In this document: positions 25,801 to 35,170 of the stretch, in pieces
Numbering within the stretch: position 1 is the first letter of the stretch
Layout: the number at the start of each line of letters is the position of its first letter
NCBI GenBank assembly: GCA_036924085.1
Contig: JAVGWX010000012.1
Location: forward strand, 5,001 to 69,000
Origin: Ariolimax columbianus
Lineage: Eukaryota; Mollusca; Gastropoda; Stylommatophora; Arionidae
Length of the DNA stretch: 64,000 nucleotides
Direction of reading: 5' to 3'
Program-made: the position numbers and the translations under genes
The notes under the pieces: model-generated
The model's database searches: none
Seen by the model: the letters and a program-made list of their open reading frames with translations, nothing else
Told to the model about the DNA's origin: nothing

Positions 25801-28800
25801 TTACCTAACTTAAATCTCTCTTCTACCTTACACAACTTCCTACACGCTCCTATCTAATGGTTGCCTAACTTAAATCCCTCTCTACCTTACACAACTTCCT
25901 AAACGCTCCTAGCTAATGGTTACCTAACTTAAATCTCTCTTCTACCTTACACAACTTCCTATACGCTCCTAGCTAATGGTTGCCTAACTTAAATCCCTCT
26001 CTACCTTACACAACTTCCTATACGCTCCTAGCTAATGGTTACCTAACTTAAATCTCTCTTCTACCTTACACAACTTCCTATACGCTCCTAGCTAATGGTT
26101 ACCTAACTTAAATCCCTCTCTACCATACACAACTTCCTACACGCTCCTATCTAATGGTTGCCTAACTTAAATCCCTCTCTACCATACACAACTTCTTATA
26201 CGCTCCTATCTAATGGTTGCCTAACTTAAATCCCTCTCTACCATACACAACTTCCTACACGCTCCTATCTAATGGTTGCCTAACTTAAATCCCTCTCTAC
26301 CATACACAACTTCCTACACGCTCCTAGCTAATGGTTACCTAACTTAAATCTCTCTTCTACCTTACACAACTTCCTACACGCTCCTAGCTAATGGTTACCT
26401 AACTTAAATCTCTCTTCTACCTTACACAACTTCCTACACGCTCCTAGCTAATGGTTACCTAACTTAAATCTCTCTTCTACCTTACACAACTTCCTACACG
26501 CTCCTAGCTAATGGTTACCTAACTTAAATCCCTCTCTACCTTACACAACTTCCTAAACGCTCCTAGCTAATGGTTACCTAACTTAAATCTCTCTTCTACC
26601 TTACACAACTTCCTATACGCTCCTAGCTAATGGTTACCTAACTTAAATCACTCTTCTACCTTACACAACTTCCTATACGCTCCTAGCTAATGGTTACCTA
26701 ACTTAAATCCCTCTCTACCATACACAACTTCCTACACGCTCCTATCTAATGGTTGCCTAACTTAAATCCCTCTCTACCATACACAACTTCTTATACGCTC
26801 CTATCTAATGGTTGCCTAACTTAAATCCCTCTCTACCATACACAACTTCCTACACGCTCCTATCTAATGGTTGCCTAACTTAAATCCCTCTCTACCATAC
26901 ACAACTTCCTACACGCTCCTAGCTAATGGTTACCTAACTTAAATCTCTCTTCTACCTTACACAACTTCCTACACGCTCCTAGCTAATGGTTACCTAACTT
27001 AAATCTCTCTTCTACCTTACACAACTTCCTACACGCTCCTAGCTAATGGTTACCTAACTTAAATCTCTCTTCTACCTTACACAACTTCCTACACGCTCCT
27101 AGCTAATGGTTACCTAACTTAAATCCCTCTCTACCTTACACAACTTCCTAAATGCTCCTAGCTAATGGTTACCTAACTTAAATCTCTCTTCTACCTTACA
27201 CAACTTCCTATACGCTCCTAGCTAATGGTTACCTAACTTAAATCACTCTTCTACCTTACACAACTTCCTATACGCTCCTAGCTAATGGTTACCTAACTTA
27301 AATCCCTCTCTACCATACACAACTTCCTACACGCTCCTATCTAATGGTTGCCTAACTTAAATCCCTCTCTACCATACACAACTTCCTATACGCTCCTATC
27401 TAATGGTTGCCTAACTTAAATCCCTCTCTACCATACACAACTTCCTACACGCTCCTATCTAATGGTTGCCTAACTTAAATCCCTCTCTACCATACAAAAC
27501 TTCCTAAACGCTCCTATCTAATGGTTGCCTAACTTAAAACTAACTACTGCTAAACCTAAAACTATTGTCCACAGTCTACTTTCCGTACTTGGCCTGCTGT
27601 AACGTGAATCCGAAATATGGCATATTGATGCCGATGGTTAATTTGTGGTAAACCCAACCCAGGTAAATGTCCTTGGCTCCGTTCCTTAGCGACGACTGTC
27701 GATCTGCGTGGTGGGTGTCGAAAGACTTCTGTGAATCTTAGTGAAGGCAGCCACGTGTTTAAACTGGCGCGTGTTTACCACGTGTGTTAAACTAAGGCAG
27801 GCTGACCACGTGGTAACCTGGCGCAGATCGACACACGTGTACAATGGTAAAGTTTTCTCTCACCTGATCTAGATCTGATAGAAAGCCTGTTCTCTCCTAT
27901 AGCGGGTAGCTATGACTGATCTAGGCTTCTTCTGTGAGATCTCTGCGATGACTATAAACTTGAAAGGGCGCCCACGTGTCTGACGCTGGTTAAAATGTTA
28001 ACCTGATGACATCCTAATTACTCACAAATGAAAATCAGTAAAACATGACTTCTATAAACTGGAACTCAGTCAATGCAATGTTCACTCTTCTCTGACTGTC
28101 TCTCTGAATTGACTCTCAAAGCTGTCTCTCTGAATTGACTCTCAAAGCTGTCTCTCTGAATTGACTCTCAAAGCTGTCTCTCTGAATTGACTCTCAAAGC
28201 TGTCTTTCTGAATGAGTCCCTGTCTAAATCTGTGTCTCTCTCTACATGTCTCTCTGAATCGTCTCTTTCCAAATTGTCTTTATCCAAATGTCGTCTCTCT
28301 CCAACTGTTCTTCCCGAAAAATGCATCCAGCTCCAAGTCTCTCTCTGAATGTGTCCCTCTCTGAAAATGGTGTCCTGGGCGACTATTATAATCCGCTACA
28401 CTGTCATGGTATTTGCTGACGTCAGGTCCTGTGGAAAATCCACCCCTAATTTTAAAGAAAATATATAATTACGCTTGCGGCGTAATTCCAGAAAAACTAA
28501 GAGCTGTCAATACGGAGATAAGATTTGTCTGGTAAGACTAAATCTGTCACATTTGATCTGAGAATGAACAAAGAAGAAAAAGAAAGCCAACGAACACCTA
28601 CTCTTGAAGATTGAGATGAAAATCATGAACAATTATAAAACAGAATGTGAAAGTAAAATAGACCTTGATCAAGATTGATGGAAACAAACAAGCTATCTGA
28701 TTGTTGTGATAGACAAAAAACAGTCTATAAATAAATGGTGTGAGACATTTCTTTGCTGTTTGTGTCTCATGTTTGATGTTTGTGTCTCATGTTTAATGTT

Positions 28801-31800
28801 TGTGTCTCATGTTTGATGTTTGTGTCTCATGTTTGAGGTTTCTGTCTCATGTTTGATAGTTGTGTCTCATGTGTGATGTTTGTGTCTCATGTTTGATAGT
28901 TGTGTCCCATGTTCGATGTTTGTGTCTCATGTTTGCTGTTTGTGTCTCATATGTTAAAGTTTCATGTTTGCTGTTTGTGTGTCATGATATGTTTGATGTT
29001 TATGTCTCATGACATGTTTGCTGTTTGTGTCTCATGACATGTTTGCTGTTTGTGTATCATGACATGTTTGCTGTTTGTGTCTCATGACATGTTTGCTGTT
29101 TGTGTCTCATGACATGTTTGCTGTTTGTGTCTCATGACATGTTTGCTGTTTGTGTCTCATGACATGTTTGCTGTTTGTGTCTCATGACATGTTTGCTGTT
29201 TGTGTATCATGACATGTTTGCTGTTTGTGTCTCATGACATGTTTGCTGTTTGTGTCTCATGACATGTTTGCTGTTTGTGTCTCATGACATGTTTGCTGTT
29301 TGTGTATCATGACATGTTTGATGTTTGTGTCTCATGACATGTTTGATGTTTGTGTCTCATGACATGTTTGCTGTTTGTGTCTCATGTTGTTAATCAGTTA
29401 CATTTGTCCAAACAACCTTTCATGCAGCTCTCCTGTTTTTCTAGTCAAAAAGGCAGAAAATGTCCTTTTATTTTTGTGACACATGATGCTGTCACTTTAA
29501 GATAAGAGATCTAGATGCAAAAAGAGAAAGGAACAGACAAGATGAGAAAGAGATTGCGATAAGAGAAAATAATGGATTAAGAAGCAAAGAGACACCTTAT
29601 CTCTGGCATAAAGCTCTGCTGCTTCCACATTCAAAGGATCGTCAAAATTGAGGAGATCCTGAAATCAGAGAACAAACTACATTAACCAACTGAAATCATG
29701 TAAGGAACAAACTACATTAACCAACTGAAATCATGTAAGGAACAAACTACATTAACCAACTGAAATCATGTAAGGAACAAACTACATTAACCAACTGAAA
29801 TCATGTAAGGAACAAACTACATTAACCAACTGAAATCATGTAAGGAACAAACTACATTAACCAACTGAAATCATGTAAGGAACAAACTACATTAACCAAC
29901 TGAAATCATGTAAAGAGCAAACTACATAAACTGAAATCATGTAAGGAACAAACTACATCAACTGAAATCATGTAAGAAACAAACTACATCAACTGAAATC
30001 ATGTAAGGAACAAACTACATAAACTGAAATCATGTAAACAACAAACTACATCAAATGAAATCATTTAAGGAACAAATGTACATGTTCTTCTCATTATGAT
30101 CAGGATGTACAAATGTACAAACCTATCCATCCAGTGTTCAGATCACAACTTATAGTCAGGACTATGTTGTTGTTACAGATGCAGCAGCGTCCGGGCTCAC
30201 GCCCTTCGACCCAAATCCATGTAATGGTATCCGCACTGGTTTAACAGTCAAGACTATAAATGCCCAACTTCTAGCCATAGGTCACCAGGCTGTCACAAAT
30301 AGTCAAATCAAACACAAATCTAGAATATCAGTCAACATTCACAAGACAAAGAGGATATTTACAGTAAAAAGGGAATTCAGTCCCCAGACCACGTCCTTCA
30401 GTTTCCTGGTGGGAGCCCAGCCTGCAAACACATCAGAACAGACTCAACACAAGAGCATCATACATTAGAAGGTTTGTACAAGGAGAAATATAAATAAATG
30501 AGAGAACTTTCTAAATTAGTATGGGGGTGTGGATAAATGAGAGAACTTTCCAGATTAGTCTGGGGGTGTGGATAAATGAGAGAACATTCTAGATTAGTCT
30601 GGGGGTGTGGATAAATGAGAGAACTTTCTAGATTAATCTGAGGGTGTGGATAAATGAGAGAACTTTCCAGATTAGTATGGGGGTGTGGATAAATGAGAGA
30701 ACATTCTAGATTAGTCTGGGGGTGTGGATAAATGAGAGAACTTTCTAGATTAGTCTGGGGGTGTGGATAAATGAGAGAAAATTCTAGATTAGACTGGTGG
30801 TGTGGATAAATGAGAGAAAATTCTAGATTAGTCTGTGGGTGTGGATAAATGAGAGAACTTTCTAGATTAGTCTGTGGGTGTGGATAAATGAGAGAACTTT
30901 CTAGATTAGTCTGGGGGTGTGGATAAATGAGTCTTGTTCTTGTTGTTCTGCTGTGTTGAGTGAACTCTTAACAGTGTTTCTTAGGCAGTGGATCAAGGTG
31001 GCTCTTCCTAAATCCTGAAGCGAGCTAGCCAGGGTTCTCTGAGCTATAGTGCAATGCATGGTTTCTTTGTAAGCTTACCACTATAGGAATTACAGTTTTG
31101 ATGGCCAGACTGTTTTGAATAGTCCATTTCCAGGAAGCACAATCACTGATGTTAGGTATGTGTCGTGATCAGCATGTTTCACTTGGCCCTGACGTGAGGT
31201 CGGATTCTTGATCAACATGTTTCACCTGGCCCAAATTGCTCACAGCAGTCCATAAAAAAAAGTCTCTCACCTGGAATAGTTAATGGTCTCACACAACAAA
31301 CATAGCGTTCACCTGGAACAGGTAATGGTCGCACACAACAAACATGGCTCTTACCTGGAACAGTTAATGGCCTCACACAACAAACATAGCTTTCACCTGG
31401 AATAGTTAATGGTCTCACACAACAAACATAGCTTTCACCTGGAACAGTTAATGGTCGCAGACAACAAACATGGCTCTTACCCATGCTATCATAAGAATTC
31501 TGCCGTAGAAGGCTCAAGCACACCTCTCCAACTTCCGTGATGTTGGGGTGGTAGAGTTTCGTCTGACACGTCACCCTGGGAGGCTACAAGGGAAACACAA
31601 TCCACATCAAATCTTGTACATACACGTACTTAGTGCTGGGTTTAGACTAAATGATGCTTGGTGGTACTTTCTTAACGAATGGGCCCAGAAGGTCTCACAA
31701 ACATGCCCTTTCATTATTTGATAGCAATGCATTTCATGATGACATATTTATCATTTGGTTAGCAGGATTTTTATCTGACTTACTCACTCCTCTACCTTAC

Positions 31801-33162
31801 TTTACCGCTCCTTTCCTACCCTAGGGTGTAGAGTCTTCTACCTTACTTGGTCACTCCTCTTCTACCCTAGGGTGTAGAGTCTTCTACCTTACTTAGTCAC
31901 TCCTTTCCTACCCTAGGGTGTAGAGTCTCTTCTAGTGACCATGACCTGTCTCTTCTAGTGACCATGACCACACTCTCTTCTAGTGACCATGACCTGTCTG
32001 TCTCTTCTAGTAACCATGACCTGTCTGTCTCTTCTAGTGACCATGACCTGTCTGTCTCTTCTAGTGACCATGACCTGTCTGTCTCTTCTAGTGACCATGA
32101 CCTGTCTCTTCTAGTGACCTGTCTTTTCTAGTGACCATGACCTGTCTGTCTCTTCTACTAACCATGACCTGTCTGTCTCTTCTAGTGACCATGACCTATC
32201 TCTTCTAGTGACCATGAGCTGTCTGTCTCTTCCAGTGACCCTGACCTCACCACATACAAACACTGCTCAGACTAACCACCACTCATCCCATACAAACACT
32301 GCTCAGACAAACCCTGCCACCACTCACCACATATAAACACTGCCCAGACTAACCACCACTCACCACATACAAACACTGCCCAGACTGACCACCACTCACC
32401 ACATACAAACACTGCTCAGACAAACCCTGTCACCACTCACCACATACAAACACTGCTCAGACAAACCACCACTCACCACAATATTATACTCTTCAGGAAC
32501 TGCCACTGAGAACTGAAAGCGACCGCCCTGCCAGAAGCCAGAGTCTGGTGAGACAGTTAGGTAGAACTGATGCAGACAGCTGGGGTCTGAGAAGACAGCC
32601 TCGCAAGTCCCTGGCATGGTCTCCTCCATCTCTTGTATTTCTGGATAGACAATCAGACACATATAGACAGACAATCAGCCATATATAGACAGACAATCAG
32701 CCCCATACAGACTGACAATCAGCCACACATAGACAAACAATTAGCCACATATAGACAATCATCCACACATAGACAGACAATTAGCCACATCTACACAATC
32801 ATCCACACATAGACAGACAATTAGCCACATATAGACAATCATTCACACATAGACAGACAATTAGCCACATATAGACAATCATTCACACATAGACAGACAA
32901 TTAGCCACATATAGACAATCATTCACACATAGACAGACACTTATCCACATATAGACAGTCATTCACACATAGACAGACACTTATCCACATATAGACAATC
33001 ATCCACACATAGACAGACAATCAGCCACAATTTTTTCTCCATTCAACAACTGTCTCCCAACTAACCTTTGACGAGAAGCTTGTCTCTGATGGACAGTCTT
33101 CGAGCGCCAGACTCCACCTGCTCACATGCCTTCTTGGCCTGCTTCAGCTTGAGCGTAATCAT
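13801..33162 (-). CDS. UBE2F: NEDD8-conjugating enzyme E2, UBE2F type (six coding exons)
   Basis: This E2 takes NEDD8 from the NAE1-UBA3 enzyme and, in characterised animals, passes it to cullin-5 with RBX2. Spliced exons are 33162-33066, 32640-32477, 31583-31481, 30421-30363, 29658-29596 and 13854-13801, all with AG acceptors and GT donors. They give 179 residues; human UBE2F has 185. Recognisable parts are the N-terminal [12 protein letters not shown] segment, the WQGGRFQF core strand, the HPN motif (residues 99-101), the catalytic cysteine in GEVCLSLL (residue 109), [28 protein letters not shown] and a C-terminal helix ending LYAKR. The start is the ATG directly after a TAG acceptor, so a 5' UTR exon should lie at higher coordinates; I did not find it. 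Every exon junction keeps phase and no stop or frameshift is seen, so the gene looks intact. UBE2M is the closest alternative, but the exon sequences match UBE2F better. Confidence 0.93.
13885..14060. repeat. 16-17-bp minisatellite
   Basis: About ten units are built on GTTGGTGGAGTCACAT. It lies in UBE2F intron 5. Confidence 0.88.
14086..15349 (-). mobile_element. LINE-B copy, 5'-truncated, RNase H end
   Basis: An open frame of 404 codons (15326-14112) covers the region between RT and RNase H, the RNase H domain ([50 protein letters not shown]) and the Cys-rich C-terminus. The copy ends in (GAA)n. TTTATCATTGGTTC occurs at 14072-14085 and 15350-15363, a perfect 14-bp target-site duplication, so the insertion is fairly young. 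Confidence 0.95.
15364..15605. repeat. CA-rich compound minisatellite
   Basis: Units contain ATACATAGTCCAATTACA and then ACACACAAGACAGACAT. Confidence 0.88.
15606..15902. other. no gene seen (UBE2F intron 5)
   Basis: Intronic sequence between an array and a LINE-B copy. Nothing recognised. Confidence 0.5.
15916..18968 (-). mobile_element. LINE-B copy, longest in the window
   Basis: The minus strand encodes a linker, RT ([55 protein letters not shown]) and RNase H (AYTDGSVT through [20 protein letters not shown]), then a [17 protein letters not shown] knuckle. One in-frame TAG after HRSTED and one frameshift before the FADD box break a product of about 1,000 residues. The RNase H half is open over 642 codons (17866-15938). 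AGCTTAACGATCT at 15903-15915 and 18969-18981 is a 13-bp target-site duplication. RNase H places it in the I superfamily (Nimb-like is possible). Confidence 0.95.
18982..19270. other. no gene seen (UBE2F intron 5)
   Basis: Intronic sequence between LINE-B and the next array. Nothing recognised. Confidence 0.5.
19271..19350. repeat. 19-bp minisatellite
   Basis: Four units are built on AAAGATAAGTTAGTCAAGG. Confidence 0.88.
19370..19815. repeat. 43-bp minisatellite
   Basis: About ten units contain AGAAGGACCAACCTGCAGTT. The period is not a multiple of three, so open frames here are cyclic artefacts. Confidence 0.94.
19816..20180. other. no gene seen (UBE2F intron 5)
   Basis: Intronic sequence between two arrays. 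Nothing recognised. Confidence 0.5.
20185..21655. repeat. long minisatellite, about 38-40-bp units
   Basis: About 38 units contain CACCATAAGTATCTAGGGAA and AGCAAGTT. Two unit types (TTTTAATAGAAG and AGGATAGAAG) alternate in the left half, and shorter units fill the right end. Confidence 0.94.
21704..22210 (-). mobile_element. SINE with (GAA)n tail and internal minisatellite
   Basis: CCATTTGATCTC occurs at 21692-21703 and 22211-22222, a 12-bp target-site duplication. The minus-strand 3' end is CGAACGAAGAAGAAGAAG, the same type of tail as LINE-B. The core includes GTCGGATGTATTGGACCGAA and GGTGCAAATATCGC. A 31-bp array fills its 3' half. Confidence 0.8.
21715..21905. repeat. 31-bp minisatellite inside the SINE
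   Basis: About six units contain GTTCTCAATCTCCCACTACC. Confidence 0.9.
22266..22889 (-). mobile_element. non-LTR reverse transcriptase fragment
   Basis: An open frame of 207 codons encodes RT palm and finger motifs: [55 protein letters not shown] and a LCFADDVGG catalytic box. It lacks both ends. It differs from LINE-A, B and C. Confidence 0.88.
22910..23835 (+). mobile_element. second RNase H-type LINE, 3' fragment
   Basis: This piece is related to LINE-B but distinct. It has [15 protein letters not shown], a broken [16 protein letters not shown] (RNase H start), then an open stretch at 23386-23835 with [20 protein letters not shown] and [19 protein letters not shown]. The C-terminal knuckle is degraded. 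Confidence 0.82.
23860..24470. repeat. 31-bp minisatellite
   Basis: About 20 units contain GAGAAACTGGGACCTTGATC. It directly follows a LINE fragment. Confidence 0.94.
24471..24553. other. no gene seen
   Basis: Short unique intronic stretch. Confidence 0.4.
24554..24690. repeat. 46-47-bp minisatellite, three units
   Basis: Units contain CACATCAACTAACACTTCTA. Confidence 0.9.
24735..27535. repeat. 60-bp satellite with higher-order structure
   Basis: About 46 monomers contain CTTACACAACTTCCTACACG and GCTAATGGTTACCTAACTTA. A block of about ten variant monomers (near 597 bp) recurs: a TTCTTATACGCT variant lies near 26190 and again near 26790, within matching neighbours. It lies in UBE2F intron 5. 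Confidence 0.95.
27536..28085. other. no gene seen (UBE2F intron 5)
   Basis: Unique intronic sequence with several CACGTG-containing segments (27750-27840, 27970). Nothing coding is recognised. Confidence 0.5.
28090..28215. repeat. 26-bp minisatellite
   Basis: Four to five units contain GAATTGACTCTCAAAGCTGT. Confidence 0.9.
28216..28740. other. no gene seen (UBE2F intron 5)
   Basis: CT-rich then unique intronic sequence. Nothing recognised. Confidence 0.5.
28745..29390. repeat. 25-bp minisatellite
   Basis: About 25 units contain GACATGTTTGCTGTTTGTGT, with shorter units in the left part. Confidence 0.93.
29596..29658 (-). CDS. UBE2F: UBE2F coding exon 5
   Basis: This exon encodes residues 142-162 ([10 protein letters not shown] to LYARDK) in whole codons. 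The acceptor is CTGATTTCAG and the donor is GATAAG|GTGTCT. A 35-bp minisatellite begins at the acceptor. Confidence 0.92.
29659..30075. repeat. 35-bp minisatellite starting at the exon 5 acceptor
   Basis: Units contain CTGAAATCATGTAAGGAACA on the plus strand, so each carries TGATTTCAG on the minus strand. The first unit ends in the true acceptor of exon 5. Confidence 0.93.
30363..30421 (-). CDS. UBE2F: UBE2F coding exon 4
   Basis: This exon encodes residues 122-141 (G split, then [11 protein letters not shown] to NSLFT). The acceptor is TTTGCAG and the donor is TTTACT|GTAAAT. Confidence 0.92.
30495..30935. repeat. 39-bp minisatellite in intron 3
   Basis: About eleven units contain GTGGATAAATGAGAGAACTT. 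Confidence 0.93.
30936..31260. other. no gene seen (UBE2F intron 3)
   Basis: Unique intronic sequence. Two nearby CAGCATGTTTCAC/CAACATGTTTCAC segments are faint duplicates. Confidence 0.45.
31263..31480 (-). repeat. 42-bp minisatellite starting at the exon 3 donor
   Basis: Five units run from the true donor. Each has CAGGTGAAAG or CAGGTAAGAG, a good 5' splice-site match, every 42 nt. The frame from exon 3 stays open across the array. Confidence 0.93.
31481..31583 (-). CDS. UBE2F: UBE2F coding exon 3 (catalytic cysteine)
   Basis: This exon encodes residues 88-121 plus one base, including the HPN motif and the active-site cysteine. The acceptor is CCCTTGTAG and the donor is GCATGG|GTAAGA. The reading frame stays open past the donor into a 42-bp array. 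Confidence 0.93.
31785..31930. repeat. 46-bp minisatellite in intron 2
   Basis: Three units contain CCTACCCTAGGGTGTAGAGT. Confidence 0.88.
31925..32245. repeat. 19-27-bp minisatellite in intron 2
   Basis: Units are built on GTCTCTTCTAGTGACCATGA. The same repeat recurs at 33265-33525. Confidence 0.92.
32250..32476 (-). repeat. 36-42-bp minisatellite starting at the exon 2 donor
   Basis: Units contain CACTCACCACATACAAACAC, so each has GTGGTGAGTG on the minus strand. The last copy is the true exon 2 donor. Confidence 0.92.
32477..32640 (-). CDS. UBE2F: UBE2F coding exon 2
   Basis: This exon encodes residues 33-87, from [11 protein letters not shown] to PEEYNIV. The acceptor is TATCCAG and the donor is ATTGTG|GTGAGT. 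A minisatellite starts at the donor and another abuts the acceptor. Confidence 0.9.
32645..33035. repeat. 40-bp minisatellite in intron 1, abutting the exon 2 acceptor
   Basis: Units contain CACATAGACAGACAATTAGC. The array reaches within about 5 nt of the acceptor and supplies its pyrimidine-rich tract. Confidence 0.9.
33066..33162 (-). CDS. UBE2F: UBE2F coding exon 1 (start codon)
   Basis: This exon encodes residues 1-32, MITLKLKQ to RDKLLVK, plus one base of codon 33. ATG follows TTGTAG directly. The donor reads CAAAG|GTTAGT. In the family this segment is the N-terminal extension that docks the NEDD8 E1. Confidence 0.9.
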
Positions 33163-33264
33163 CTACAACACATAGTATAAGTAAGTAACAGCAGCGACAC
33201 AAAAAAACAGTTACAGTACAATAAGAACACACTAACAGCAACAACACTATTCTTTCTGTCTGTT

Positions 33265-33525
33265 TCTTCTAGTGACCATGACCTGTCTCTTCTAGTGACC
33301 ATGACCTGTCTCTTTTAGTGATGATGACAACACTCTCTCTTCTACTGACCCTGACCTCTCTCTCTTCTACTGGCCATGACCTGTCTGTCTCTTCTACTGG
33401 CCATGACCTGTCTGTCTCTTCTAGTGACCATGACCTGTCTGTCTCTTCTAGTTACCATGACCTGTCTCTTCTAGTCACAATGAGCTGTCTGTCTCTTCTA
33501 GTGACCCTGACCTGTCTCTTCTAGT
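33265..33525. repeat. 19-27-bp minisatellite, second locus
   Basis: Same unit as 31925-32245, now upstream of coding exon 1. Confidence 0.92.
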
Positions 33526-33529
33526 GTCT

Positions 33530-34005
33530 CACACACACATATACAACAACACATGAATAAAATAAACACACACATACAACACATGAACCAAACTGTCTCA
33601 CACACACATATAACACATGAACCAAACTGTCTCACACACACATACAACACATGAACCGAACTGTCACATACAACACATGAACCAAACTGTTTCACACACA
33701 CATACAACACATGAACCAAACTGTCATACACACACATACAACACATGAGCCAAACTGTCTCACACACACATACAACACATGAACCAAACGGTCACACACA
33801 CACATATACAACACATGAACCAAATTGTCTCACACATATATACCAAATTGTCACACACACACACACATACAACACATGAAAAAAACCGTCACACACTGTG
33901 ATTCATGTGTTGTATATGTGTGTGTGTGTTTTAATCATGTGTTGTATATGTGTGTTTTATTAATGTGTTGTATATGTGTGTGTGACAGTTTCGTTCATGT
34001 GTGGC
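33530..34005. repeat. CA-rich minisatellite, about 32 bp
   Basis: Units contain CATACAACACATGAACCAAA. Orientation flips near 33895, where GTGTTGTATATGTGTG begins. More units lie at 35103-35170. Confidence 0.9.
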
Positions 34006-34007
34006 AG

Positions 34008-35102
34008 AGTCCAGGTTTTCACTGGGGTTTTTGTATTTATATGTTACTACATGCATCCACATCATTCATGACCACACACAGCAAATAACTTATCAAGCAG
34101 CAGGTAATAGATTTATTACATGAGTATCAACAAAACCAACATTTAGCAAATAAAACAGCAAAATCAATATTATTAATGAACATACACAATATTATTAAAT
34201 CTTGGCGGAGGCTGTAAGCAAAAGCTATTGACTATTGCCCCAACTAATCCAACCCAGTTCTAGCCGCACACTCTCCTCCCCTCATCTGCACTCTCAACAC
34301 ACAATCACAAACTCAACCTCGTGATCAGACTACGCACTCAGATGAATCTGTACGCTCACATATAATCAGATCATGTATTCAGGAAATCTATACACTCGTG
34401 TAATAATTCAGAACATACACCGTCCACGAGGTGTCCTGCACATATAACACACATTCAGCTCTCTTCTAGACACAGGGTGTCCAACACACCTTATAGAGCG
34501 ACTGGCCAACACTTAAAGGCGTATGCTGGTTCAGTCACCCTGAAATTCATTCTATCTCTCTAACATTCGTTAAAACAGCCTATCAATCGCTCTTCTATAA
34601 AGTCAGGGAGCTAAACAGACCCCTAGCTAATTTATGTCTCTCTCTCTCTCCATGGCCAGTCTGCTTGAGTTAACCTTTGTCTAGTATTATATAGATTCAA
34701 GCAGTATCAGAGCTGTCCAATGGTCCTTCTGTGGGATGTCTGACCCAGCCATCCTCTAGTTTGGATCTACCTCCATTTAGCTGTTATTGGCACGAATCAC
34801 TCTGAATTCCTGTCACTCAAAATGTTGCAGCAAGATCTGATGGCCTCTGTCTGCCCCTAACCCCCCCCCCCCCCCCCCGTCACTAACCACACCACCCCCC
34901 AACTACTCAAATCGGAATGCCAGAGTTGTCAGCTCCTACCCCCTACCTGTTTTCCTTTGTCGACTTAGTGTCCAGGTGGTGAGTGACCTTGGCATAGTGT
35001 CAAGAGGGTGAGTGACCTTGGCACACATTCAGGTACCTTTGTTCTCAGAGTTGCCAACCACATCACCCCTGCCCTAAACGCTCATGCTCCAGCTGGAACT
35101 GT
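34008..35102 (-). mobile_element. dispersed non-coding element, copy 2
   Basis: The reverse complement aligns with 236-1625, but without the 49-bp array. It is flanked on both sides by the same GTGTTGTATATGTGTG minisatellite, so it inserted into that array. One end is GGCAGAGTCCAGGTTTT, the other GTAACAGTTCCAGCTGG. A 20-bp C-run lies inside (34860-34880). Confidence 0.75.
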
Positions 35103-35170
35103 TACACGTGTGTTGTATATGTGTGTGTGACAGTTTGGTTCATGTGTTGTATATGTGTGTGTGTGACAAT

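Noticed and set aside
32493..32696. Alternative minus frame upstream of UBE2F exon 2
   Set aside because: It is a shifted frame over the same exon and its array.
1..33035. CRISPR-like arrays
   Set aside because: The arrays are plain tandem repeats without variable spacers, and the genome is animal.
34861..34881. C-runs here and at 6951-6968 as regulatory or G-quadruplex sites
   Set aside because: Single homopolymer runs within relics; no pairing or gene context supports a role.
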